64,000 nt of DNA from Lentisphaeria bacterium UBA4640 (GCA_002405835.1 DHMO01000034.1:1-64000); one strand, 5' to 3'. Shown: positions 49,195-58,718, counted from the first letter of the stretch. A program made the numbers and translations. The notes: a model not told the origin generated them from the sequence alone.

Positions 49195-52100
49195 ATGAAT
49201 ACAAGTTACAATTTGAACGGCGATTGGCGTCTTGTCTGCGACGACGGACGGGAATTTTCCGCGCGGGTTCCCGGCGATGTTCATCTGGATCTGATGCGGG
49301 CAGGCGTAATCCCGGATCCCAATATCCGAATGAATTTCAAGGAATGCCGCTGGATCGGAGATCACACATGGAGCTGGCACCGCGACTTCCCCGCGTCTCC
49401 CGCTCCCGGAAAGAAATTTGAACTGGTCTTCGACGGACTTGCGTATGTTGCGGAAATCTTCGTCAACGGGACGCTCGCGGGCAAACACAAAACCATGCAC
49501 CGTCCCTGCCGCCTCGACGTTTCAAAGCTCCTGAAGGAAGGAGAAAATCATCTTGAGGTCCGCCTCGCCCCCTTCGACCCGTCGGAAGCGGATGTTCCGC
49601 TCATCACCTGCCCGCTGAACGGCTGGGCGGATGCGATCAGCAAGCCGGAAGTCTGCCCGAAACGCGGCGCCGGACGCAAGGCGGAATACACATACGGCTG
49701 GGACTGGGCGCAGGGACTCCCCGTCTGCGGAATCTGGCGCGGCTGCCGTCTGGAATGCAATGATTTCGCGCGCGTCTGCGCCCCGTATTTCCGGACGACC
49801 AACGAGGGCGCAGTCAACTTCACCTTCCAGCTCGATTCGGTTCTGCGCAATGTTGCCGACGCCCACTGCACGCTGACCATCCGCCGGAACGGCGCAGTCG
49901 TAGCGGAAAAGAACAAAGAAATTGTTCTCGGCTACGGCGTATGGAATTATGAAATTGAAACCTCCGTGCCCTCGCCGGAACTCTGGTTTCCGCTCGGTTA
50001 CGGCGCACAGCCGCTATATGATGCGGAACTGACGATCACGGCGGACTGCGGCTCGCTGACGCAGAACTTCCGCTTTGCGTTCCGCACGGTGGAAGTCGAG
50101 CAGAAAGTTGTTTCGGAGCATCAGGAAATTTTCCGCTTCCGCATCAACGGCAAGAGCATTTTCGCAAAAGGCGGCAACTGGATTCCGTCGGACATCATCC
50201 CCGGGCGCATCACGGACGGCCTGGTCCGTGAGCTGCTTTCGCTCGCGGCGGACGCCGGCATGAATTATCTGCGCGTCTGGGGCGGCGGCTGTTACGAGCA
50301 GGATCTGTTCTACGATCTCTGCGATGAATACGGAATCATGATCTGGCAGGACTTCATGTTCAGCGGCAGCGAAATTCCAGATTTTCTCCCGGAATTTCAT
50401 CAGGAATGCATGCTCGAATGCGAAACGGCTCTGAAGCGTCTGCGCAATCATCCGAGCATCATCATGTGGTGCGGTTCGAATGAGACGGACGGGTTCTACG
50501 AGAGCGGCTGCAAGCGCAAGCGTCCGGAACGCTACGGCGGCTGGAGACTTCTGCATGTGGACTTTCCGAAAGTCGTCGCGAAATTCTGTCCCGGCACGCC
50601 GTATCTTGCGAGCTGCCCGTCGTTCGGTCTTCTGCACAAGGACCCGAACTCGCCGGGACACGGCACGTATCACGGCAATTTCATGAGCCATCAGTATGCT
50701 TCCGATGCGACATTTGACGCGGAACCCTCGATTCCCGCATTCGACAACGAACTCTACGGCGTTTCCGGCGATGCGGGAGCGAACTGGAGCCGTTATCTGG
50801 ATGTAGAAAAAGACTTGGATTCATGGAACAATCCGGTTTTCCAGGCGCATCATGTGCTGGATCTTCAGCGCAACAATGAATGGAGTCAGTTCTTCCAGTA
50901 TCTTTCATTCGATGCCTGGGGACGCCGCTTCGAGCTGTCCCTCCCCCGCATACTCGGCTACTATGCGGCGGCACACGCCGAACTGGTCAAACGCTACATG
51001 GAAGTTTTCCTGCGCCGGCTGGATGTCGCCGGCGGTGCGGTTTTCTGGATGTACAACAATGCCTTCCCGATGATGGGCTGGGCAATGGTCGATTACTACG
51101 GCACGCCGAAAGACGCCTGGTATGCAATGAAGCATGTCTGCAAGCCGCGTCTGCCGATTGCCGCAATTTATGACGACCGCGTGGATTTCTACCTTTCCAA
51201 CACAACGGCCTCCACTGCCCGCGGGACGCTGACGGGCAAGATCTGCCGCTTCGACGGAACGGTTCTCGCGGAGGTCCGTGCGGAATCGGTCGTGGAAGCC
51301 GGATTCTCGCCGCGTTTGGCCGTGCAGAAACTCAATACAGTTTCCGGCTTTGTTCCTGAAGAGTGTTTTGTGCTCGTTTCATGGGAAGACGCGACAGGGA
51401 ACTGTGTCCGCAACCACCGGTTCTTTGCCGCTCCGCGCGCCCGCCGCATTCCGAATACGGAAATCACGGTCAAACCGCACCCGTCGAAAGCGGAAACCTG
51501 GATTCTGGAAAGTCCGCGCTTCGCAGCGAACGTCACTCTGGCTCCGCGCGATGCGGAAAACTTCCCGGACGACAACTGCTTCGATCTCTATCCGGGAATC
51601 CCGCATGAAGTCTCATTCCGGACTCCGGTTGCAAAGCCGGAAGTGAAATGGGACAACTCTCCGAATCGTCTTCCGTACGTCTGCGGACTTGTACAGAACG
51701 GTTCATCCTGGACGGTTTCGGTCTACAATCCGCGTCCGGAAACGGCGGTCATTCCGCTGGCGGTCAAAGCGGAAAACTGTGCGCTGCTGATCCCGGAAAC
51801 GATTTCCGCAGAACCGGAAACGGCAGTCTCGTTTACCGCCATTATCCAGCCGGACGTCTTCCAGAACTATCCGTTCTGTCTTCCGGTTGACCTCAAGGTC
51901 GGGGAAGCGGTGATCCGCACAGCATGCGCGGCGCTGCGTCCGACCAGCATGAATAAAGGCGTTTTGACTCTTGCCAATGCCTCCGGTGAGACACTGAACT
52001 ATCCGTCCGTCCAGTACCGCGGAGTCCGCTGCGACGGCACCGTGTTTGAAAAGCTCTTTGACTCCGTGGTCGTGAAGCCCGGTTCGGAAACGATTCTGAA

Positions 52101-52824
52101 CTTTGAACCGCCTGCGGATCTTCTGCCGTACACGGCAACACTGAATGACGGACGCGGACACGCTTTCTCCTTCTGGGAAAACGCCGTTCCGTTCGAGCAG
52201 CTCCGCGAACGGATGAAGCTGGACTCCGGTCCGCAACTTGCCATTGATGTTCTTCCGTTTGCAGGCGACGAACCCAACCCGGTGCTTGAAGGGCGCGGGC
52301 GTTTCTTCCGCGCCGGGGAAAACGGCGTGACGCGTCTGATTCCGGAACGCAATCTGGAAGCGGAGGCGGAACTCTTCCTCTTTTACAGGGAGAAAACTCT
52401 TTATGTTGATGTCTTCACGCAGAAAATTCCGTTCTGCCAGCAATTCCAGGGGGAAAACGTCTGGCGCGGGACCTGCGTGGAGCTTTTACTTGGTTACACG
52501 GACAACTCGGTCTACCGCGACTATTCGCTTGCGCTCACGCCGGGCGGAACGGAGGTCTTCCTGCGCCGGGGAACAAAGCCGTTCGAACCGGGATTGCGCG
52601 GGGATTCGTGCAAACTCCAGGCGCTGGCAAGCCCGGACGAGAAACTTGCGTGGTACCGTCTCTGCATCGATACGGAACGCGAGGGAATGCCGGAGCTTCT
52701 GACCGGAAAAGCCTTCTGTACGGGACTTGTTCTCCGCGGTCTCGACTGTGACGGCATCCAGATTTTCAACGGCATCGGCTACATGGAAGGCTGCGTCAAT
52801 GCGGCAACCGCAACACTACGCTGA
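49195..52824 (+). CDS. GH2 beta-mannosidase-like enzyme with extra C-terminal domain
   Basis: A 1209-residue enzyme, far longer than the usual 820-900. The first 850 or so residues match GH2 beta-mannosidase: FSARVPGDVHLDL near residue 22, YTYGWDWAQGLP near 165, GGCYEQDLFYDLCDEYGIMIWQDF, and acid/base Glu430 in MWCGSNETD. The nucleophile is either Glu510 (DAEPSIP) or Glu519 (FDNELYG). The last ~170 residues look like a CBM9/DOMON-type beta-sandwich (VFTQKIPFCQQFQG...VELLLGYTDNS). No signal peptide is seen. It should release mannose from beta-linked ends. The ribosome site is weak. Confidence 0.8.
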   Translation: MNTSYNLNGDWRLVCDDGREFSARVPGDVHLDLMRAGVIPDPNIRMNFKECRWIGDHTWSWHRDFPASPAPGKKFELVFDGLAYVAEIFVNGTLAGKHKTMHRPCRLDVSKLLKEGENHLEVRLAPFDPSEADVPLITCPLNGWADAISKPEVCPKRGAGRKAEYTYGWDWAQGLPVCGIWRGCRLECNDFARVCAPYFRTTNEGAVNFTFQLDSVLRNVADAHCTLTIRRNGAVVAEKNKEIVLGYGVWNYEIETSVPSPELWFPLGYGAQPLYDAELTITADCGSLTQNFRFAFRTVEVEQKVVSEHQEIFRFRINGKSIFAKGGNWIPSDIIPGRITDGLVRELLSLAADAGMNYLRVWGGGCYEQDLFYDLCDEYGIMIWQDFMFSGSEIPDFLPEFHQECMLECETALKRLRNHPSIIMWCGSNETDGFYESGCKRKRPERYGGWRLLHVDFPKVVAKFCPGTPYLASCPSFGLLHKDPNSPGHGTYHGNFMSHQYASDATFDAEPSIPAFDNELYGVSGDAGANWSRYLDVEKDLDSWNNPVFQAHHVLDLQRNNEWSQFFQYLSFDAWGRRFELSLPRILGYYAAAHAELVKRYMEVFLRRLDVAGGAVFWMYNNAFPMMGWAMVDYYGTPKDAWYAMKHVCKPRLPIAAIYDDRVDFYLSNTTASTARGTLTGKICRFDGTVLAEVRAESVVEAGFSPRLAVQKLNTVSGFVPEECFVLVSWEDATGNCVRNHRFFAAPRARRIPNTEITVKPHPSKAETWILESPRFAANVTLAPRDAENFPDDNCFDLYPGIPHEVSFRTPVAKPEVKWDNSPNRLPYVCGLVQNGSSWTVSVYNPRPETAVIPLAVKAENCALLIPETISAEPETAVSFTAIIQPDVFQNYPFCLPVDLKVGEAVIRTACAALRPTSMNKGVLTLANASGETLNYPSVQYRGVRCDGTVFEKLFDSVVVKPGSETILNFEPPADLLPYTATLNDGRGHAFSFWENAVPFEQLRERMKLDSGPQLAIDVLPFAGDEPNPVLEGRGRFFRAGENGVTRLIPERNLEAEAELFLFYREKTLYVDVFTQKIPFCQQFQGENVWRGTCVELLLGYTDNSVYRDYSLALTPGGTEVFLRRGTKPFEPGLRGDSCKLQALASPDEKLAWYRLCIDTEREGMPELLTGKAFCTGLVLRGLDCDGIQIFNGIGYMEGCVNAATATLR

Positions 52825-52864
52825 AATACTGGTGCGGAAGCAATAAACAAAAAGGAAACAAAAA

Positions 52865-54925
52865 ATGTCTGAATTGAAAAACTTTCTTGGATTGGAAAGC
52901 AGCTTCGGGTATCACACGGATCTTCATCTGGGCGACATTGACCTGGATGCCGGAGCCGGAGCGGATCCAGATGTACTGGAAAAAAATCTTCGTGAACTGA
53001 TGCCCGACTGGGTTCAGGTGGACGGGAAAGGGCATCGCGGTTATACATGCTGGTTCAGCAAGGTTCCCGACGCCTCCGTTGCTCCTCATCTGCACCATGA
53101 CGCTGTAGCGGCGTGGCGGGAAGCGACACGCCGCCTCGGTGTTCAGCTGGTTGTTCACTACTCCGGCATTCTGGATCTGATGGCCGGGAAAAAGCATCCG
53201 GAATGGCTTGCCGTTCCTTCGCCTGAAGACACACGCGACACGGACAAGTTCTGTGACATGTGGATGTGTCTGCGCTCCGATTACCTGGACAAACTCTTGA
53301 TTCCGCAGTTAATTGAACTCGCCGTGGATTACAAGGTGGATGGAACCTGGGTGGACGGCAATTCGTGGGGATACCGCGGCTGCTGGTGCGACAAGTGCAA
53401 AGCGGAATTCACTCGCCGCACGGGAATCACCGAGATTCCCCTCAAGCCCGGTGACAAGTACTGGAAAGAGTGGTATAAATTCCATCTTGACACCTGTGAG
53501 GAGGCGGTGGAACACTTCACTCATGCCGTGAAAGCCGTAGCCCCGAACTTCCGCATCTGCAGTGCCTGGTACGAAAACACTTACTTCCCGACGTCGAAAA
53601 CGATTTCGACGGACTGGCTCTCCGGCGACCTCTCCGACTACTGGACATGCGATCAGATCAATTTTGATGCGCGCTGGCTCGCCAACCAGGGCAAGCCTTG
53701 GGATCTGATGAGCTGGGGAACATTCAGCGACTGGAACCAGGAACCGGATCACCATATAAAGACTCCGGATATGCTCTGCCAGGAAGCAACGCCGATCATT
53801 TCCGCCGGCGGACGCTATATTATCTTTGAACTGCTGGCCGGTCTCCGCACCGCGCGTCAGGTCAATTGGCGCATGCGTCAATACCGCCATGTCCGCGACT
53901 TTGTCAAGGCGCGCGAATCATTCTGCCGCGGTTCGGAAGGTATTCCAGAGATTGCCCTGCTGCACGACCGCAGCGACTCCCAGCCGGAGCGCGGAATTCA
54001 TGCATGGATGCACCTTCCGACACGTCCTGCGACCTCCATGCTGCTGGATAACCACTACGGTGTTGATGTACTGGATACCCGGGGACTTCTGCCCCGCCTG
54101 AAAGAGTTCCCGATGGTCGTTATTCCGGAAACCGGAACGCTCAAGCCGGAACTGACTGCAGCATTGAAGCAGTATGTGGAAGACGGCGGACGCCTTCTGG
54201 TCGCCGGCGTTGACAGCATTGCCAATTTCGGTGCAGACTATTTCGGTTTTGCCGAATGGTCGGTTGAGACAGAATGCTCCTTCAAGGGAAGACCCTGGAC
54301 GATGCTGCCGCTGGTCAAAGATACCACCCCCTACTATTATGTGTCCAACGGTGCAGACGGAGTCTTCCCTGTCTCAAGCGAAAAGTGGGGACTCGGCGTT
54401 GCCGCGGCGGATGCGGAAGGAACGGAAAAGCTCTTCACCACTTGGGATCCGGAAAATCCGGCATCCGCGACCGGTAAAATCGCATTCTGCATGAAGGCTC
54501 ATGGCAAAGGATTTGCTGCAGCGATACCAGCCAATATCTTCAGCAGTTATCCGCACCATTACTTCCTGCGGGAAGCCCGCGCCTTCATGGGACGCGTACT
54601 CAAACGTCTGATGCCTGAGCGCGCAATTGACATTGAAGCACCCACAGTGATTGCAGCCATGTTCCGCCGCAAAAACGGAAAGCTTTACATTCATCTCTGC
54701 AACCGCAGCTCCGGCATTGCATTCAACCCGGAACGGCGCATGATTGATGAGATTCCGCCGGTCGGGCCCGTCACTCTGCATCTGCATCTTGCAAAAGCAC
54801 CCGCCGCAGTGCGTCTGATGCCTTCCGGCAAGGATGCGGAGTGCCATTATGAAAATGGCGTCGCCACAGTCACAGTGCAGTCTGTGCATATCATGGAGTC
54901 TGTGGAAGTGCAGCCGGCTGACTGA
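52865..54925 (+). CDS. GHL6-like putative glycosidase with a beta-galactosidase-trimerisation-like domain
   Basis: A 686-residue protein without signal peptide. The N-terminal ~340 residues form a TIM-barrel like hypothetical glycosyl hydrolase 6 (PF14871) or fucosidase-type proteins (DWVQVDGKGHRGYT, VDGTWVDGNSWGYRGCWCDKCKAEF). Residues about 360-480 resemble the beta-galactosidase trimerisation fold (RGLLPRLKEFPMVVIPETG, VEDGGRLLVAG). Catalytic acids cannot be fixed with confidence; the aspartates of the TWVDGN segment are candidates. AAAGGAAAC precedes the ATG. It is embedded in the operon and probably acts on the same glycan. Confidence 0.65.
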   Translation: MSELKNFLGLESSFGYHTDLHLGDIDLDAGAGADPDVLEKNLRELMPDWVQVDGKGHRGYTCWFSKVPDASVAPHLHHDAVAAWREATRRLGVQLVVHYSGILDLMAGKKHPEWLAVPSPEDTRDTDKFCDMWMCLRSDYLDKLLIPQLIELAVDYKVDGTWVDGNSWGYRGCWCDKCKAEFTRRTGITEIPLKPGDKYWKEWYKFHLDTCEEAVEHFTHAVKAVAPNFRICSAWYENTYFPTSKTISTDWLSGDLSDYWTCDQINFDARWLANQGKPWDLMSWGTFSDWNQEPDHHIKTPDMLCQEATPIISAGGRYIIFELLAGLRTARQVNWRMRQYRHVRDFVKARESFCRGSEGIPEIALLHDRSDSQPERGIHAWMHLPTRPATSMLLDNHYGVDVLDTRGLLPRLKEFPMVVIPETGTLKPELTAALKQYVEDGGRLLVAGVDSIANFGADYFGFAEWSVETECSFKGRPWTMLPLVKDTTPYYYVSNGADGVFPVSSEKWGLGVAAADAEGTEKLFTTWDPENPASATGKIAFCMKAHGKGFAAAIPANIFSSYPHHYFLREARAFMGRVLKRLMPERAIDIEAPTVIAAMFRRKNGKLYIHLCNRSSGIAFNPERRMIDEIPPVGPVTLHLHLAKAPAAVRLMPSGKDAECHYENGVATVTVQSVHIMESVEVQPAD

Positions 54926-54940
54926 TCGCCCCATACATCT

Positions 54941-54965
54941 GCCCGGCTGCATTCTGCTGCCGGGC
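54941..54965 (+). other. Intercistronic hairpin before the first isomerase
   Basis: A 7-bp perfect GC-rich stem (54941-54947 with 54959-54965) with an 11-nt loop, not followed by T. It may mark mRNA processing or protect the downstream isomerase part of the transcript. Confidence 0.4.
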
Positions 54966-55005
54966 GGATGATTTCCACTTTAACAGAGAGGCAAAGAGGA
55001 CACAA

Positions 55006-55728
55006 ATGAAGCGTTCGGAAATCAACCGTTACATGGAAGAAGCTCTGGAATTCTGGGAGAATCTCGGATTCCGTCTGCCTCCGTATGTGCGGTGGAGTGT
55101 CGACGAATGGGAAGCCCATGCGGCGGAATGCAAGGAAATCTTTGACCTCCAGATCGGCTGGGACATCACAACATTCGGCAGCGAAGATTTTCTCCGCACT
55201 GGACTGTCTCTCTACACTCTGCGCAACGGGCGTCTTCTCTCTGCGCAGTATCCGAAACCCTATGCGGAAAAAATTATGATGGTGCGTGAAAACCAGGTCA
55301 CGCCCCGTCATTTTCATTGGAACAAACAGGAAGATTTCATCAACCGGGGCGGCGGCAATCTCGTGATTGAACTGTTCAAAGCCGACCCGCAGAAGAACCG
55401 GATTGCCGGCGGGGATTTCACTGTTTCGGTCAACGGCATGAGCCGCACGCTCCGTTCCGGCGACCGGGTTGTGCTGACTCCCGGAGAAAGCATTACAATC
55501 AAACCGTTCCATGCGCACCGTTTTTACGGAGAAAAAGGCTCCGGTCCCTCCATGATCGGTGAAGTCTCTATGGTTAACGACGACAATACAGACAACTGTT
55601 ATCTGGACGAAGCCATTCATTTTATTTCCATTGCGGAGGATGAACCTGTGCGTTACCCGCTGGCAAGCGAATACCGCACACTGATCCAGGCAAAAAAACA
55701 CAGCTCTAAAAACAGGATTCTGCAATGA
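55006..55728 (+). CDS. D-lyxose isomerase (mannose-isomerising type), copy 1
   Basis: A 240-residue cupin of the D-lyxose isomerase family (PF07385). The metal site is visible: His102, His104 and Glu109 in PRHFHWNKQED, and His169/His171 in PFHAHRFYG. Known members turn D-lyxose into D-xylulose and D-mannose into D-fructose. A near-identical-length paralogue (about two thirds identical by eye) lies at 56748-57446, with a ketose 3-epimerase between. The start MKRSEINRYMEEA is shared. In a beta-mannosidase operon the mannose-to-fructose reaction fits well. Confidence 0.9.
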   Translation: MKRSEINRYMEEALEFWENLGFRLPPYVRWSVDEWEAHAAECKEIFDLQIGWDITTFGSEDFLRTGLSLYTLRNGRLLSAQYPKPYAEKIMMVRENQVTPRHFHWNKQEDFINRGGGNLVIELFKADPQKNRIAGGDFTVSVNGMSRTLRSGDRVVLTPGESITIKPFHAHRFYGEKGSGPSMIGEVSMVNDDNTDNCYLDEAIHFISIAEDEPVRYPLASEYRTLIQAKKHSSKNRILQ

Positions 55729-55795
55729 AAAATATTTCAGAAAACTGTTTTCCATATGATACAAAAAAACGCTAAAAACACAAAAAGGAGCGCGT

Positions 55796-56665
55796 ATGAA
55801 CAAGTTCGGAATTTTCATGAATTTCTGGGAGAAGAACTGGTCTGCGGATCATGCGAAGTATATCCGGAAAGTTTCAAAAATTGGATTCGATGTACTCGAA
55901 TTCCAGGCTCAGTCTCTTCTGGAGATGACGGATGAACACATGCTTTCTCTCAAAAAACTGGCCGATGATTGCGGAATCGAACTGACCTACAGTCTCGGTC
56001 TGGATCCGCGCTACGATGTTTCCTCTGAGGATGAAAGCATCCGCCGCGGCGGCATCAAGTACCTGCAGGAAATTGTGCGGCGGATCGGCAAAATGCAGGG
56101 AGTCCTGCTTTCCGGCGTCAGCTATGCCGGATGGGGCGCTCCGAACTATATTGTCAACGACAAAACCGCGATCGTGGAGCGCAGCAAAGCCAGCATGCGG
56201 GAAATCATCAAGGTTGCGGAAGACTGTGGCGTCACTTACTGCGTCGAAGCGGTGAACCGTTTTGAGTCCTGCGTCATCAACACTGCAGCAGAAGCTCTGG
56301 CTTATGTCGGAGACATCGACAGCCCCAACATCGGAGTTCTTCTTGACACGTACCACATGAACATCGAAGAACCTTCCATCGGCGATGCAATCCGCCTCGT
56401 CGGCAGCAAGCTCACGAGTTTCCATACAGGCGAAAACAACCGCACGGCCCCCGGCCGCGGACACCTTGACTGGAAGGAAATCTTTGGAGCACTGAAAGAA
56501 ATCAATTATCAGGGACGCATCATTTCCGAACCGTTCCCGACAATGGGCGGAGAAGTCGGACGCGACATCAAGGTGTGGCGCAATCTGATTGCGGACAGTT
56601 CCGAAGCAGGTTTGGATGCCGAAGCAGCTTACCTTTTGGATTTTGAACGCAAAATGATGGCATAA
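55796..56665 (+). CDS. Ketose 3-epimerase (D-tagatose/D-psicose 3-epimerase family)
   Basis: A 289-residue TIM barrel. The four metal ligands are Glu151 (CVEAVNRFE), Asp184 (LLDTYHMNIEE), His210 (FHTGENNR) and Glu245 (ISEPF), at the same places and spacing as in Agrobacterium D-psicose 3-epimerase. The substrate-related Glu157 is also present. The first residues (GIFMNFWEKNWSADHAKYI) align well with that enzyme. It should interconvert D-fructose and D-psicose, or D-tagatose and D-sorbose, or similar. AAGGAG precedes the ATG. It lies between the two D-lyxose isomerase copies. Confidence 0.85.
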   Translation: MNKFGIFMNFWEKNWSADHAKYIRKVSKIGFDVLEFQAQSLLEMTDEHMLSLKKLADDCGIELTYSLGLDPRYDVSSEDESIRRGGIKYLQEIVRRIGKMQGVLLSGVSYAGWGAPNYIVNDKTAIVERSKASMREIIKVAEDCGVTYCVEAVNRFESCVINTAAEALAYVGDIDSPNIGVLLDTYHMNIEEPSIGDAIRLVGSKLTSFHTGENNRTAPGRGHLDWKEIFGALKEINYQGRIISEPFPTMGGEVGRDIKVWRNLIADSSEAGLDAEAAYLLDFERKMMA

Positions 56666-56671
56666 CTCAAC

Positions 56672-56710
56672 TTCTTCCGGCATTCAGCACAACATGAAAC
56701 TCCGGAAGAA
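56672..56710 (+). other. Intercistronic hairpin before the second isomerase
   Basis: A 9-bp perfect stem (56672-56680 with 56702-56710) with a 21-nt loop and no T tail, again just ahead of an isomerase gene, as at 54941-54965. Confidence 0.4.
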
Positions 56711-56747
56711 ACAACAGAGATTCAGACAGCAAAAATAGGAGAATAAA

Positions 56748-57446
56748 ATGAAACGTTCACAAATCAACAGCCTTATTGAAAACGCAATGGATTTCTGGGG
56801 CGGATTAGGATTTAAATTGCCGCCTTATGCCCGTTGGGGAATCGAAGAGTGGCAGGCTCATGCAGATGAATGCAAAGAGATTTTCGACCTGCAGATCGGC
56901 TGGGACGTAACCAGTTTCGGAACGGAAGATTTCTTCCAGACCGGACTTCTGCTGTACACTCTCCGCAACGGCAAACTCAATTCCACCGAGTATCCGAAAC
57001 CCTATGCGGAAAAAATCATGATGGTGCGCGAAAATCAGATCACTCCCCGCCACTTCCATTGGAGCAAACGGGAAGATATCATCAACCGCGGAGGCGGCAA
57101 TCTTGTGATTGAGCTTTATAAAGCGGATCCGGCTAAAAACGCGATCTGCGGCGGATCTTTCCCCGTCAACATCAACGGCATGACCAAGATTCTGAACACC
57201 GGAGACAAGGTTATTCTGACGCCGGGCGACAGCATCACGATGGAGCATTTCCATTGTCATAAGTTCTATGGAGAGCCCGGTTCCGGTCCTTCCATGATCG
57301 GAGAAGTCTCGATGGTCAATGATGACGAAACGGACAACTGTTTCGTTGACGGAGCAAACCGTTTTGTTCCGGCGACAGAAGACGAACCTATCCGGTACCC
57401 GCTTGCGTGCGAATACCGCACACTGATTCAGGCAAAACAAGCATAG
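56748..57446 (+). CDS. D-lyxose isomerase (mannose-isomerising type), copy 2
   Basis: A 232-residue paralogue of the protein at 55006-55728. All metal ligands are kept: His102, His104, Glu109 and His169/His171. The residue pattern beside the last histidines differs (EHFHCH here, KPFHAH in copy 1), as do several positions near the N-terminus, so specificity may have shifted. AGGAG precedes the ATG. It is the last gene of the operon; I see no clear terminator after it. Confidence 0.9.
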   Translation: MKRSQINSLIENAMDFWGGLGFKLPPYARWGIEEWQAHADECKEIFDLQIGWDVTSFGTEDFFQTGLLLYTLRNGKLNSTEYPKPYAEKIMMVRENQITPRHFHWSKREDIINRGGGNLVIELYKADPAKNAICGGSFPVNINGMTKILNTGDKVILTPGDSITMEHFHCHKFYGEPGSGPSMIGEVSMVNDDETDNCFVDGANRFVPATEDEPIRYPLACEYRTLIQAKQA

Positions 57447-57502
57447 TTGAATAGAATCTGCTCATGATTCTCTAAAATTCAGCAGAAAGTCACTTTCCTT
57501 GT

Positions 57503-57530
57503 TTGATTTTTCCGGAAACCGTGCCATATT
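57503..57530 (+). promoter_or_regulatory. Promoter of the NtrB/NtrC-like operon
   Basis: -35 TTGATT (57503-57508), 16-bp spacer, -10 CATATT (57525-57530), about 36 bases before the ATG. I see no sigma-54 type -24/-12 site here. Confidence 0.45.
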
Positions 57531-57566
57531 GTCCCGAAAGAATCAAGCACAGGAGAGTGAGACAAA

Positions 57567-58718
57567 ATGACAGAAGAATCCGTATCGCCCGCGCCGGAAA
57601 GCATCGGGAAGCTGGCGGAAGAAGAACAGGGGCTTCTCGAAAACATCTTCAATACCATCGCGGAAGGCGTCATGGTCATCGGACGCAATCTCAAAATCAA
57701 ATACCGCAACCCCGCCGCAACCCGGCTGCTCGGAATTCCGGACGACACCTCGCGTCTTTCCGTCGCGACCTTCCTCAAGGGCGTCGACTGGGATGCGCTC
57801 ATTGCGGAAAAAGGACGCTCCGAACGGCGCGAGCTCGAAGTGCTCTATCCGGAACGCCGCATCATACGCTTCTATCTTGTCCCGCATGAAAACGCGGATT
57901 CCATTACCGTTATTCTCACAGACATCACCGAGGACTGCGAACGGAATGCAAACAAAGTTGAGTCCGAACGCAGCAAAATCATCTCCATGCTCGCTGCCGG
58001 TGTCGCTCACGAAATCGGCAATCCGCTGAACAGCCTGTACCTCAATCTCCAGCTCCTCCAGCGGATGTTCCGCCGGGAAAACGTCGATCTCAAAGACGCC
58101 GCGGAGAGCATCGACGAATGCAAAAAGGAAGTGGAACGTCTTGATGCGATTCTCAACCAGTTCCTCAAGGCGCTGCGTCCGGCAAAACTGAGTTTCTGCC
58201 CGACCGATCTCCGGGTGGTGCTGGAGGAATCGCTCAACTTCATGCGTCACGAAATCGAAAACAGAAACGTCGTTGTCAACTGCCGCTGGGAAGAGGCGCT
58301 CCCGCAGATTTCCGGCGATGAAGGACAGCTCAAGCAGGCATTTTTCAATCTCATCAAAAACGCCATTCAATCCATGGCGCAGGGCGGCACGCTCTCCATA
58401 TCCTGCGGAGTCAACGAAGAACAGGAAGTCGAAGTCCGCATCATCGACACAGGCAAAGGCATTGCACCGGGAAACATGACCAAGCTGTTCAATCCCTTCT
58501 TCACCACAAAAGCCGCGGGGAACGGACTCGGGCTGATGGTCGTTGAACGCATCTTCCGACAGCACGGCGCTCGCCTCTCCGTGGAGAGCGTGGAGGGAAA
58601 AGGAACCTGCTTCTCAGTCGCCTTCCCCGCCCCCGGAAACCGCGTGCGCATCCTGCCGCCCGCCTCAAATGCAAACGCCGGAATCCTGCCGGCCCCCGAA
58701 AAAGGATCTTCGAAATGA
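57567..58718 (+). CDS. NtrB-like sensor histidine kinase
   Basis: A 383-residue soluble kinase. A PAS domain is at about 25-125, the dimerisation domain holds the phospho-acceptor His148 in GVAHEIGNPLN, and the ATPase domain has the N box (FFNLIKNAIQS), G1 (DTGKGI) and G2 (GNGLGLMVV). There is no membrane helix, so it senses a cytoplasmic signal. Its stop overlaps the start of the response regulator (ATGA). The cognate regulator next door is NtrC-type. CAGGAGAG precedes the ATG. Confidence 0.9.
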   Translation: MTEESVSPAPESIGKLAEEEQGLLENIFNTIAEGVMVIGRNLKIKYRNPAATRLLGIPDDTSRLSVATFLKGVDWDALIAEKGRSERRELEVLYPERRIIRFYLVPHENADSITVILTDITEDCERNANKVESERSKIISMLAAGVAHEIGNPLNSLYLNLQLLQRMFRRENVDLKDAAESIDECKKEVERLDAILNQFLKALRPAKLSFCPTDLRVVLEESLNFMRHEIENRNVVVNCRWEEALPQISGDEGQLKQAFFNLIKNAIQSMAQGGTLSISCGVNEEQEVEVRIIDTGKGIAPGNMTKLFNPFFTTKAAGNGLGLMVVERIFRQHGARLSVESVEGKGTCFSVAFPAPGNRVRILPPASNANAGILPAPEKGSSK

